Shown here piece by piece: positions 1 through 7,670 of a stretch of DNA of 14,732 bases. A program made the translations under genes and the position numbers. Source of the DNA: Lactifluus volemus (lineage: Eukaryota; Basidiomycota; Agaricomycetes; Russulales; Russulaceae); contig WTXI01000568.1 of assembly GCA_022376515.1 (NCBI GenBank), positions 1 through 14,732 of the forward strand. Direction: 5' to 3'. The notes under the pieces are model-generated. The model saw only the letters and a program-made list of their open reading frames with translations, was not told the origin of the DNA and did not search any database. The number at the start of each line of letters is the position of its first letter. Within the stretch, counting starts at the first letter, position 1.

Positions 1-482
1 GCCAACACAAGAAACATTGTTACGTTTTTGCGTTGCTGGGCTTGAAGCTGTTGGCCTCTGAGATATCTAAGATATTTGATACAATACTTGATATCGTCTG
101 GCTGCTCAAAGTTAGACCGCAAATAAAGGACCTGCGTGAGCGAATGAGAGGCAGAGCAGCATTTGTACGAGTCCAGTCCTCGAAGGTAGGGTAGTGCTTC
201 CGTAAGGTGAAGTATTGCCTGGTCCAGCTGATTGCGCGAAGCCGAGATTCTGAAGTGCGTGGACCTCAGCCCTGCCAAGCACATGAGCTCTCTGGCGCGC
301 TGAGGATGAAATCGAGGCCAGGACGAAAGAATATTTTGATGAATATCAATATGATGCTCGATCTCAGAAAGAGAGCCTGTAAAGTGTATATAAGACACTC
401 TTATAGGCGAATAAAATCGACACCATGACTTACGTTTCTCGGTGTTTGTTTCGTCGATGCCGGAGATTACAGTGTAGGCCAT
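1..482 (-). CDS. 5' part of a fungal TPR-like repeat protein, runs off the window
   Basis: Seen: an ATG at 482-480 starts exon 1 (482-434). A GTAAGT-type intron (433-377, 57 nt, ending TTACAG) follows, then exon 2 from 376, open without a stop to base 1. The joined product begins MAYTVISGIDETNTEK. It contains the stretches SLSEIEHHIDIHQN, SSWPRFHPQRARELMCLAGL, NQLDQAILHLTEAL and FEQPDDIKYCIKYLRYLRGQ. Known: the pattern 'seDLdeaI.lHr.aL...p..HP.R...L..La..L..RF', with 'DLD.aI.hlTEa' and 'QPeDa.y...YLRyLR', is typical of large TPR-like proteins that occur in many copies in agaricomycetes and have no assigned function. Inferred: a partial gene of this family, probably a solenoid protein. The start is uncertain, because family members are usually longer at the N-terminus and this may be an internal exon; an acceptor-like CCTTCCCAG lies upstream. 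No frame break is seen. Confidence 0.6.
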   Translation of the reverse strand, partial: MAYTVISGIDETNTEKRKSWCRFYSPIRVSYIHFTGSLSEIEHHIDIHQNILSSWPRFHPQRARELMCLAGLRSTHFRISASRNQLDQAILHLTEALPYLRGLDSYKCCSASHSLTQVLYLRSNFEQPDDIKYCIKYLRYLRGQQLQAQQRKNVTMFLVL

Positions 483-565
483 AAGTGGTCAGAAAACAAC
501 TTCAATTTGAGCTGGGAAGGAAGAGATTTGAGTTAGCGACGGAAGCTGTGCGCACGACATGCACG

Positions 566-575
566 ATATTTAAAT
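566..575 (-). promoter_or_regulatory. AT-rich TATA-like element upstream of the TPR-like gene
   Basis: Read on the minus strand, ATTTAAATAT lies about 85-95 nt upstream of the proposed start at 482. A pyrimidine-rich tract (about 505-520) lies between them, a common arrangement in fungal core promoters. This is inference from position and composition only. The ATG itself is uncertain, so the promoter role is too. Confidence 0.25.
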
Positions 576-812
576 GCTAGACAACCCACACGTTGAACAT
601 GCAACTGTAACAAGCTCCATCAGTAGGCGCCCTGCAGGACACCGCGTTGTAAGGTCGCCTCGCCACTTAGACGCATGGCAGAACGCCACATCCCACGCTT
701 TTTCCACTCGCTTTTCTACCACCCGTCTCACCTCCCTCTTGCCCGTCTCACCACATTTGGTATCCACTTTCCCTTTGTTCCTGATAGCTTACTTTCCATT
801 GTCTCTATCCTG

Positions 813-820
813 TATATATA
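813..820 (+). promoter_or_regulatory. TATATATA box with CT-rich start region on the plus strand
   Basis: A perfect TATATATA is followed by CT-rich sequence (about 830-970) and then an ATG at 933. A long pyrimidine-rich stretch (690-780) precedes it. This is what a fungal TATA promoter looks like, but no recognised gene follows. It could be the orphan promoter of a lost gene, or chance in AT/CT-rich DNA. Confidence 0.3.
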
Positions 821-932
821 GCCATAGATTTCTCCCTCTAAAGTCATCAGTATCGTGTTCTCTCTCTAAATTCCTGTGTGATCGATAAAACCTCTGAGGC
901 CTCAGTGTTCACCTCTACGTTTTCTTCACGTT

Positions 933-1037
933 ATGACTAGCGTTCGAGTTCCTGTCTCTCCTCATTCCTCACCTCTCTACTCTTTCACTCGGGATGACAT
1001 CAAGTCTCATAGCCGACACACAGCGTGTTGCACATAG
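933..1037 (+). CDS. 34-codon ORF downstream of a TATA box, unrecognised
   Basis: ATG at 933, TAG at 1035-1037. The product starts MTSVRVPVSPHSSPLYSFTR and continues with DDIKSHSRH. It is Ser/Pro-rich with no known motif. It lies about 115 nt downstream of the TATATATA at 813. It could be a first exon of a gene whose remainder I cannot follow, a relic, or a chance ORF. No function is suggested. Confidence 0.15.
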   Translation: MTSVRVPVSPHSSPLYSFTRDDIKSHSRHTACCT

Positions 1038-2496
1038 AGCTGGCAGGTCTAGCCAGAAGACGTTGACATAGAACCGATTCTCTAGTGGTGAAACACTATT
1101 GTAAGTCGTCCGGAGTGATGTGTATAATCCAAAGTCGCTGAGGACATAAGGACATGGAATGATAGGCGAAATGATGGAGGCACTGCGTGTCGCGGAGAAT
1201 CAATCCCTCTAGAGTACTCTCTCAAAACACATGTACGGTCACTCCGACAATAACTAGTCGCTTTCAGACCAGAGCAAGGCCCTTCCCCTCTCGAGTCTCG
1301 ATGGCCTTATTGAGTTGATTTGAGTTGACCTGTGTCGACCTGGTATGCATATTTCGATGGCACGTTCTCATACCTCTCGCACATAGAAACGAGACGGAAT
1401 TGTTGTGTTTCGAGTGTCGGTGGTGGCGGGAGGGTGCATAAAAGTATGCGCTAATTCTGCCCATTGGTAGGGAAGTACAAATGCAGGGATTCCTCCAAGT
1501 AGGTGTCGGTATCATTTAAGAGTTTGGCATATGACTGTGTAACCTTACCCAGAACGAGTCCCAACATTGCAAAGGCAAATGTGCAAAGTATCCCTGACTT
1601 GGGCTTGGATCACGGCGAAGTGAAGCGGCTACTAAGCTATACACAAAGATGTTAGCGTGAAAGTTAGGAAATCCGAAAGTAATAACGATCTGCAAGTGTA
1701 CAGTATAGCCCCCTGTGGGTTCATTACGAATCCATACTGGGCATTGGACAAGCTAGATGGAGAATGAGATGGTTACCATGCAGGGCTTGAGAGGATATAC
1801 TTGTAAAGTAGCTTACACTCTTTATTCGGGACGTCTTGGTTTATATCATGCGACTCCCTGAGCTTGCCTTAGGTGAAAGAGAAAGGCTGAGGAGATGATG
1901 GACTCGGACTCGGAGGCGGACTTTGCCGCCCACTTTTAGAGTTTGTTCATTTCAAGTTGAAGGACGCGTTTGTAGGTTGGTATACAGCGCGGCATGGGGT
2001 ATCTTTCATAAGAAAACCACCACCGGCTCTGTGGGCTCGGTGAGGACAGGCCCGATCAGCTGTTCCATTTGTTGTCAGCCCATTTCGAGTTGTAATAATC
2101 CGAGTCACGGAGTCGGTCGGCCCACTTTCAATCGTGAAAATCTCAATCCCGTACATATCATACACAGATTTCTCTTTTCATCAGAAAAAGTCTCAATAGA
2201 CAAGGTTTGGCGAAAAGAAAAAGGTAGGGTTCGGCGCCTCCTTTAGCTCCATCGTTCCGTATCCAGCCCATTACCGGCGCTTATTCGGAGCGTGATTTGC
2301 ATTATCTTGCTTTGTTCATTGTATGAAGGTTGGGCGTTTATCTGGGCTCTAACTAACCCGCGAATACGTACTTGGCTAGCCATGTCGCCATCCGTGCCTC
2401 GTGGGACGTTACGGAAACCCCAAGAACTCTAATATTGAATTGATAGGCGCTGCCGCCAGGGTTCCTCGCCCTGGGTCCAAGGGAGTCTTAGGGAGG
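1038..2496. other. Stretch with no recognisable gene
   Basis: Read on both strands. The ORFs present (for example 1264-1515 minus and 1923-2246 plus) have no recognisable motif, no consistent exon phase with neighbours and no promoter context. No tRNA, rRNA, transposase or reverse transcriptase signature was seen. A short Asp/Ser-rich reading (MMDSDSEADFAAHF, 1894-1938) looks like a gene tail, but a stop lies just upstream and no splice acceptor rescues it. Most likely intergenic or decayed DNA. Confidence 0.4.
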
Positions 2497-3188
2497 GCTG
2501 GGCGTTGTGTTGTCTAAGGGCACAGTGGCACTTAGAGCTGATGGATGTTCGTCATATCACATACAGAACATCATGATTTGGCGACGTCCACCGCAGCACC
2601 GGCGGAGAGCCGAGCGTGTGTCTTGGTCTCATTTCGCTTCTCTGGGCTCATTCATTTGCAAAGCGCAGGGAGGGGAAGTTCTCGAACTGGTCTGGACCGC
2701 CAAGGCCACCTCTTCAGTTTAGAGACGTTCTCGACGCAAACTTTGTGTTCCTAGTTCGTTTTTATACAGATACGTGGGTTCCCATACAGCAGCTTACTTC
2801 CATTCCTTCGCAAATAAAGTTTTGTCCACACCCCGAACGCATTCTTCGTTGACACCACACGCACCGTGACGAATCTGTATCGTTTCCGAATTTCGGCAGT
2901 CTGGTGAGACCAAGTTACGGCAGAGCCAATTTGAACCCCATGCGTGGAACTGGTGTAAATACACAGTGACATGGCACGCCTGAGCATCTCAGGAACGCGG
3001 AGACTCACATCACATGCACCAGCTTGCTCAAGGGCTAGGTACAGTATGCCAGCGAAAGCCTTGGACTAGTTGAGTTGGTGGTTATAGTTGGTCCCAAGCG
3101 TCAGAAGATAGTATCCGTGAGGGTCATACTTGTTAATCAGCCTCCTTCCCTTTTGAACACTACCAACATGAGTTCAGTTATACCCTGC
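2497..3188. repeat. Repeat Y, copy 1 (second full copy at 10561-11298)
   Basis: From GCTGGGCGTTGTGTTGTCT to GGTTATACCCTGC-like sequence at its right end, this stretch aligns by eye along its length with about 10590-11298, with many substitutions and small indels. Shared landmarks are TTAGAGCTGATGG, CTTCTCTGGGCTCATTCATT, GTTCTCGACGCAAAC, CAGAGCCAATTTGAACCCC and CATGGCACGC. A third, short piece lies at 4383-4487. In the other copies Y directly follows the C-terminal part of the NDUFS1 relic; here that part is missing. Reading frames differ between copies (plus-strand ORFs 2507-2722, 2616-2852; minus 2751-3008) and none is conserved throughout, so coding potential is doubtful. The sequence class is not recognised. 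Confidence 0.7.
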
Positions 3189-3404
3189 CAGCGCCCATGG
3201 AGGCTCGAGGATTGAGGAGAGTACTAAAGAATGTATATAAGGCCCTAATGGTCAGACAAATGAATGTACTAAGATGGAATGGACTTGAGATAGACCAATG
3301 TGTATCCTACTAGCCTAAGTGCTAAATTAGTCTGGTTAACATATCATGATCGTCATCGCGTTGTGATCCCAATCTCAATACTTTGGCCTGTAGTCTGGGT
3401 ATTG
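3189..3404. other. Unassigned linker with a TATATAAG box
   Basis: Between repeat Y copy 1 and the palindrome there is no gene. It contains GTATATAAGG at about 3233-3242 and ends in AGTCTGGTTAACA (3329-3341). A TATATAAG box about 100 nt before a TTAACA-type end is reminiscent of the 3' part of a fungal LTR. I see no matching 5' LTR start or target duplication, so this is only a weak resemblance. Confidence 0.2.
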
Positions 3405-3476
3405 TTGGTAATAAATTGAAGCCGTATGATGAAATATGGTATATTATTTCATCACACGACTTCAATTTATCACCAA
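3405..3476. repeat. 72-bp near-perfect palindrome (32-bp arms, 8-bp loop)
   Basis: Arms 3405-3436 and 3445-3476 are reverse complements apart from three positions, all transitions. The loop is TGGTATAT (3437-3444). It sits at the broken 3' edge of the first DUF2235 relic, in place of the intron and exons that follow in the other two copies. It could be the scar of an inverted duplication at a double-strand break, or a small foldback element. It is not a terminator in any recognised gene context. Confidence 0.85.
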
Positions 3477-3718
3477 AGAACAACTCAAAAACCTTGGATA
3501 ACATCCTAGCAAGGGCTTGGGCGAGATATGTGCCACAAGAGATTCTTGCACCGAAGTGCAACAGGGTAAGGAAAGTACCAAATAAACACATTTTGTCCCC
3601 AGTGTTGTACCTTTGCACAAGGAACTCGTAACCGTCAAACAGGTGCAGAGAAAGGAGGCAAGAGAAGGCTTTGTTCAAAGCATAAGACCAGTGTGCGGGA
3701 ATTGCGTGGAATTTGCAT
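3477..3718 (-). pseudogene. DUF2235 relic (copy 1), internally deleted and 3' truncated
   Basis: The ATG at 3718-3716 opens MQIPRNSRTLVLCFE, matching the starts of the two whole copies. Immediately after, about 250 bp present in the others (intron 1, exon 2, intron 2, start of exon 3) is missing, and the reading jumps out of frame to NKAFSCLLSLHLFDGYEF and NTGDKMCLFG. A GTACTT donor follows, then the nucleophile-elbow exon with no clean acceptor (ISCGTYLAQALARMLSK). The gene then ends at the palindrome at 3405-3476, so all later exons are absent. This copy keeps a Ser codon at the nucleophile position (G-I-S-C-G), whereas the two whole copies have Ala. Not expected to make a functional protein. 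Confidence 0.8.
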
Positions 3719-3832
3719 GGTTTGGGAAGTAGTTACAAAAAAATGACGTGATACGTCAGTTCAATGTGCACCGGCCAGGTCCGCCACCGGTCCGTTCCTC
3801 AGTTTTCACCCAGGGCTCCACTGTTTCCCTCC

Positions 3833-4382
3833 TTTGTTCAGGCTTCATGGGAGCTTAAGAATATCAAATTAATTGACGTGCTTGATGCTATGTGGTCTAA
3901 CATCCGCGTTGACATGCTCACGTGGCGTGCAAGTAATGCCATCCAACCATTCCGTCTAGCTTTGTGATCGGCTGCTCACCGACCCTTCTACCTCAATGCA
4001 GATGATATCGACCTACATCGATACTGAGATGCCTTTGTCATCTTCCAGGATCATCACAGTGACCTTGGCTCTCAGCTGGCGGATGTGTGCCTTCCAGGTG
4101 CCGGGTATGCTGAGAAATCGACGTGAGCCAGAACTGAAGGCAGTTCACAGCTTGGGTGGGCGGCCGTACCTCTCCACCAGGCGCTGCTCCCAAAGATTAT
4201 TCAATATGTAATCCCCTCAGGCTTGAGCACCTAAATAGTAACAATGTGTACAGTACGATGTCATAGGTCCTGGACAATGTGCCGCCAATGATGACTTACT
4301 CCCTCTTCGCGACTGCATGTGAGAATTCTCCCATTCCCTCATTTGGTACGATACAGAACATACATCCACAGATATTGCGCCC
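3833..4382 (+). pseudogene. Relic of complex I 75-kDa subunit gene (NDUFS1/nuo-78 type), copy 1
   Basis: In its normal role this protein is the iron-sulphur and molybdopterin-fold subunit at the tip of the mitochondrial complex I matrix arm. Seen: SWELKNIKLIDVLDAMWSNI then RVD (from 3842), matching the family's 'PWELkktesIDVlDAvGSNIRVD'. From about 3993 comes LNADDID; a lost base then shifts to [20 protein letters not shown] and [10 protein letters not shown], matching 'LLgADE..FVVYQGHHGD.GA..ADV.LPGaAYTEKs'. Then remnants of the 'TEGR.QLGRAAV.PGAA' region (about 4130-4190), and DDLLPLRDCM-stop-EFSHSLIWYDTEHTST (4290-4382), matching 'DDV..LRDRMWEISPtLVrYD'. A large central part is missing between SNIRVD and LNADD. 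Frameshifts, a stop and the deletion make it a pseudogene. It lies head-to-head with the DUF2235 relic. Confidence 0.75.
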
Positions 4383-4487
4383 GCGGGGTCAGAAATTGTA
4401 GCAGGGCCGCCGCTGGGCGTTGTGTTGTCTAAGAGCACGCTTTAGAGCTGATGGATACAGTACATTTGGCGACGTCCACCACAGTAC
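4383..4487. repeat. Truncated repeat Y, cut off by the next unit
   Basis: CGCTGGGCGTTGTGTTGTCT and TTAGAGCTGATGGATACAG followed by TTTGGCGACGTCCACC match the left ends of repeat Y at 2497 and 10590. The match stops at about 4487, where the second DUF2235 unit begins (GGGACAACTCAAAG). This fixes the order of events: the second unit's 3' edge cuts into the first unit's Y segment. Confidence 0.65.
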
Positions 4488-4498
4488 CAGGGGACAAC

Positions 4499-6056
4499 TC
4501 AAAGTCCATAGCGTTCTGAGCCCTTAGTATATACTGCTTTAGGTCTATACGTTGCATTCTTCTCCATGAATGCCTGAACACTTCTGTGAAACAAGGGATT
4601 AGCTGGCAGGACTCGTCCGCGTTTGAAAATGCTGTCATGTATGGTCAGCAATGCCCAAAGTTCCCTTCAAGAGGGAAACTCACTTGCAGTTATTCATCTT
4701 TTGCTTAAAGTTATCAAGATCGAGCAAGTCTTGCACCATGGCATCTTGAGGCGTCGCTGGGCATTGTTCCGGAGAAGACAATATCAAACTATGGAGTGAT
4801 TCATTGATGGTTCGTGGATTTTCGGGAAATAGATGACGGTAACCGGCTTCTACCAGTTCCTCTATCATCCAGCGCAAAGAAATATACGATATAGAATATT
4901 TGACACCGATTATACTTGAATTTCCATGAATTGAACCTCCGCCAACATCTGTGACAATCAGCCTACTATAAGCGGAAAAAAATGCAAGACAAACCAGCAT
5001 GGGTACCGATAAACCAGGTTTGCTTCACGTCAGTTGTTCGCATGTTGCCTGTTCCCGCACGATCTGGCCACACCTCTTGAGTGACCTTTTCTTTGATTGA
5101 TTCTTCAACTTTGCTCTTGTAAAGAATTGGGGGGCGCTTGCAACACTACCAAAGAAAAAGTTAAAATTGAAAGCCCCATCGATTCCCCGAAGCTTACTTC
5201 GTCAAGCGCGACAGCCTGTCGGAACACACGAACCGTTCCATCCCCATCTGCGAAAGGCAAAGTTTGGCGCACATTATAGCCGAGACTAGCCATTGTCTCC
5301 CTGTGTATCAATCAGATCAGAGCCCGGTAATCTAAAGGGCACTTACCAGACACCTAGGAAGTCTACAGTAGCTACATGGCAGTGATTGATCTTAAATGTC
5401 TCTGCCGCATCCAAATCACTCTTAGACTTAGACGTGAAGAGGCGGTATGCTTGGGAAGAATACTGGGGGTTTTCCTCTTTCAGTAGGCCAACCTGCGTTA
5501 GATTCAATCAGAATCAGGATCATCAGCGGAGAGAACGACTTGAAACCTTTGATAACATCCCAGCAAGGGCTCGCGCGACATATGCGCCACGAGCGAAACC
5601 TGCAGACATGTAAATCACTTGCACCGAAGTACATCAGAGTAGAAATGTACCAAATAAACATATTTTGTCCCCAGTGTTGTAGTTTCGCACAAGGAACTCG
5701 TAACCATCCAACAAGTGCAGAGAAAGGAGGCGATCGAAGGATTTGTCCAAGGTCTCCGCAACCCTTCTTCGAAATGTGGAGATTACATCGTCCTTGGGCC
5801 CATATCCTGGCTGTGAACTATGAGGACAAGTTGCAATATAATAGTACTATTCTCACCTGATAATAGGTCTTTTGTGACTTTGAGTTCTTAACAAATGAGT
5901 AAAGCATGAGAACGTTGGTGGGCTATTCAATGCATTAACAGTGCACTCTCTGTGCCTGTGAGAGGGTTAATCACATACATGCATGAAGTATCTTGGCACT
6001 GGCGCTATGCCATCAAAGAATAAGACCAGTGTGCGGGAATTGTGTGGATTTTGCAT
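4499..6056 (-). CDS. DUF2235 (Tle1-like alpha/beta-hydrolase fold) protein, copy 2, probably catalytically dead
   Basis: Nine exons splice to 374 codons with all phases consistent: 6056-6000, 5922-5857, 5810-5651, 5599-5547, 5492-5347, 5300-5198, 5136-4995, 4948-4684, 4631-4499. Landmarks in order are LVLFFDG near the N-terminus (family LVLCFDGT), PTNVLMLYSF (NTNVV..f..L), LDGYEFLVRNYNTGDKICLF, GFARGAYVARALAGML (about residues 95-110), FLGVWETMASLG, VKQTWFIGTHADVGGGS (His and Asp kept), ISLRWMIEEL, and C-terminal ANPLFHRSV with YRPKAVY. The family is a hydrolase fold related to bacterial Tle1 phospholipases; the role of fungal members is not established. The nucleophile Ser of GFSRG is Ala (about residue 97) and the Asp of WDTV is Glu (about 161), so hydrolase activity is unlikely. 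Intron 1 and the exon 2 end are the least certain: a donor nine bases further on gives YYQVRI instead of YYQ. The apparent stop at 4682-4680 lies inside the last intron (GTGAGT donor). The start matches copies 1 and 3. Confidence 0.8.
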
Positions 6057-6084
6057 GGTGTGAAAAGTTTAGGGAACAGGGGCT

Positions 6085-6404
6085 GTGACTTGGACGCGAA
6101 CTTGAAGCTTATGACTAATGACGTCACCAGTTCGATCCCGCGCATGACTGCATGACTGCTCACCCTCCCTAGACCTCCGCCCACGCTGCAGCATATGATA
6201 TTGGTCTTGTTCAATCCAAAAGGCCGCCACTACGAAACCCAGGTTCATCCTCAATGCAGACGATATCGACCCTACATCGATTCTGAGAGATCCCTTTGTC
6301 ATCTACCAGGATCATCACGGCGACCTTGGCCAACTCTCAGCTGGCGGATGTGTACCTTCCGGGTGCCGCGTACGCTGAGAAATCGACAACGTGAACCAGT
6401 ACTG
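6085..6404 (+). pseudogene. NDUFS1-type complex I gene relic, copy 2
   Basis: Immediately upstream of and divergent from the DUF2235 gene. Readable pieces: AAAYDIGLVQSKRPP (about 6184-6228), matching the stretch before the 'LLNADE' motif; RFILNADDIDPTSI and LRDPFVIYQDHHGDLG (about 6240-6333); then, after a small insertion, LADVYLPGAAYAEKST and the TYVNTEG region ending at CAGTACTG (6397-6404). It differs from copy 3 by an extra A near 6236 and about four extra bases near 6332, each breaking the frame. The N-terminal half, the iron-sulphur ligand region and the C-terminus are absent. It stops where the palI-like sequence begins. No function is expected as protein; it may now serve as the upstream region of the DUF2235 gene. 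Confidence 0.7.
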
Positions 6405-7670
6405 GAGCCCTGGGCGCAACCATCACCCTACTCGCATTCATCTTCGACCTCGCTTTGTTCTTCCTAGCAAAGTCTCGCCTCAACTCCGTCAAGGGCGGTA
6501 GTGCAACCATGGGAAGTGCCATCTGGCTCACCCTCATCGCTTGGGTTCTCTTATTCTTCGCTGGCTGCTTCTACGGCCTCGGTCGTTGCTGCATCCGCCG
6601 CCGTCCGCGTGATATGACCCCTGCCAACGGAGGTGGGGGGGTCCCAGCCAATTCCACAAGCTCGACGCTCGACAATCAAATGCGACTTGATTCTGTCAAG
6701 ACCGAGACTGATCGTAGAGCCCGATAAAACCAACGCGAGCAGGGTCTGCCTGCCTTCCCCGAATATGAGCCCCTCATTGCGAACAACGAAACCGAAGCTG
6801 AGCTGTATGTCCCCTATCACGACAGCCACTCTGCCGCGGCGCCCGTGCGCAGTCACAGTGAATATTACATTCATACCGTGGGAAAGAGTGCGTACCCACC
6901 CCGCAGGCAACCAACGGCGTTACCAGTACGCAGCAGTCAGGCTTTGCAGCGTCCACCTACGCCCGCAATACAGACCCTGCCGTTCCAGGTGGATACATCA
7001 ATGCTGACAATATCACATCCCACCCCGACCGAGTTACCAGGTATAGACGGGAGCAATACGCCAGCAACGATGGTTATGCGCCCGGTCAGTATGGCGATGG
7101 CAATGTCGACAATCTACATGTAGGTCCCTTTTTTTGTCAAATCAAACAGACAGACTTGCCTAGACAATACCTCGACGGCGGCGCGAGGTGCACGGGCATG
7201 AATCCCTTCCAAGTTTATACCGCTCCACAAACCCAGACCCCCTTTAACACCAGCACCTATAACGCCACCGCGCGTCTAAGTCCCCCCCCCCTCAGTCCAG
7301 GGTCCTGCAACAATCCTACATCTCCTCTGTGCCAGACCCGACCTCTTATTATACCCCGCAAGTCCAGTCCTCGTTGGCGCCGTCATCCCAGTCCCGTTCG
7401 TATACGCTCGGCGGTGCCGGCTACGGCGAAAACACCGTGCCTACATTACTGGATCACCGGGCAAGCGACACCTCAGCCGGCTACCTGTTGTATCCGGGAG
7501 AAGCCATGATGCCAAGCTCGAGTAGTGCGTACACGGCCGTAGATGGCCCGAGCCCGCTGGGATCCCATGAACCTACGAGTTCTGTGCTGTATGAAGATAG
7601 TTCACCAACGTACGATGAGGGAATAGGGGCTAGCACTCCGGCAAACGATACAACTATGTGCCACCAATAG
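6401..7670 (+). pseudogene. palI: palI/RIM9-like membrane protein gene, 5' half missing, frame broken
   Basis: PalI/Rim9 proteins are plasma-membrane helpers of the fungal alkaline-pH signalling (Pal/Rim) pathway, with several N-terminal membrane segments and a long polar tail. Seen: GALGATITLLAFIFDLALFF then AKSRLNSVKGGSATMGSAIW leading into LTLIAWVLLFFAGCFYGLGR and CC. These are the last two membrane helices and the loop between them, a strong match to the family. The tail then reads GLPAFPEYEPL, HSEYYIHTVGKS, GGYINADNITSHP, GMNPFQVYTAP and SYISSVPDPTSYY, ending TAG at 7668-7670. Missing: the first membrane segments and extracellular domain, replaced at about 6404 by the end of the duplicated DUF2235/NDUFS1 unit. 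Breaks: in-frame TAA at 6725-6727 (reads as CAA to TAA), a frameshift at about 6885-6900, and another at the run of ten C (7282-7291). The last could be a sequencing error, but the 5' truncation could not. A 30-nt stretch at about 7120-7150 may be an intron. Confidence 0.75.

Larger units (their letters stand above)
4490..6404. repeat. 1.9-kb duplicated unit, copy A (DUF2235 gene plus NDUFS1 relic)
   Basis: From GGGACAACTCAAAG at about 4490 to CAGTACTG ending at 6404, this stretch is nearly the same as 8329-10203, in the same orientation. Offset is about 3.84 kb at the left end, 3.815 kb in the middle and 3.80 kb at the right, the differences being small indels. The left edge abuts truncated repeat Y; the right edge abuts the truncated palI-like gene. 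It is a direct segmental duplication. No terminal inverted repeats, target duplication or transposase were seen, so mobility by a known mechanism is not supported. Confidence 0.85.

Noticed and set aside
3220..3341. Solo LTR
   Set aside because: Only a TATATAAG box and a TTAACA-like end; no matching start, no target duplication, no second copy in the window.
5428..5661. Minus-strand ORFs across the DUF2235 genes (also 9243-9581, 9449-9790, 5105-5311, 8920-9126) as separate small genes
   Set aside because: Each is one exon plus intron read-through of the spliced DUF2235 models.
6121..6150. tRNA or SINE internal promoter (CAGTTCGATCCC resembles a B box; also near 9930)
   Set aside because: The flanking bases do not pair as a T-arm and no A box or acceptor stem is present; the region aligns with the NDUFS1 relic.
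6401..7670. palI-like gene as functional with only sequencing errors
   Set aside because: The C-run frameshift could be an error, but the missing membrane segments and the junction with a repeat could not be explained that way.
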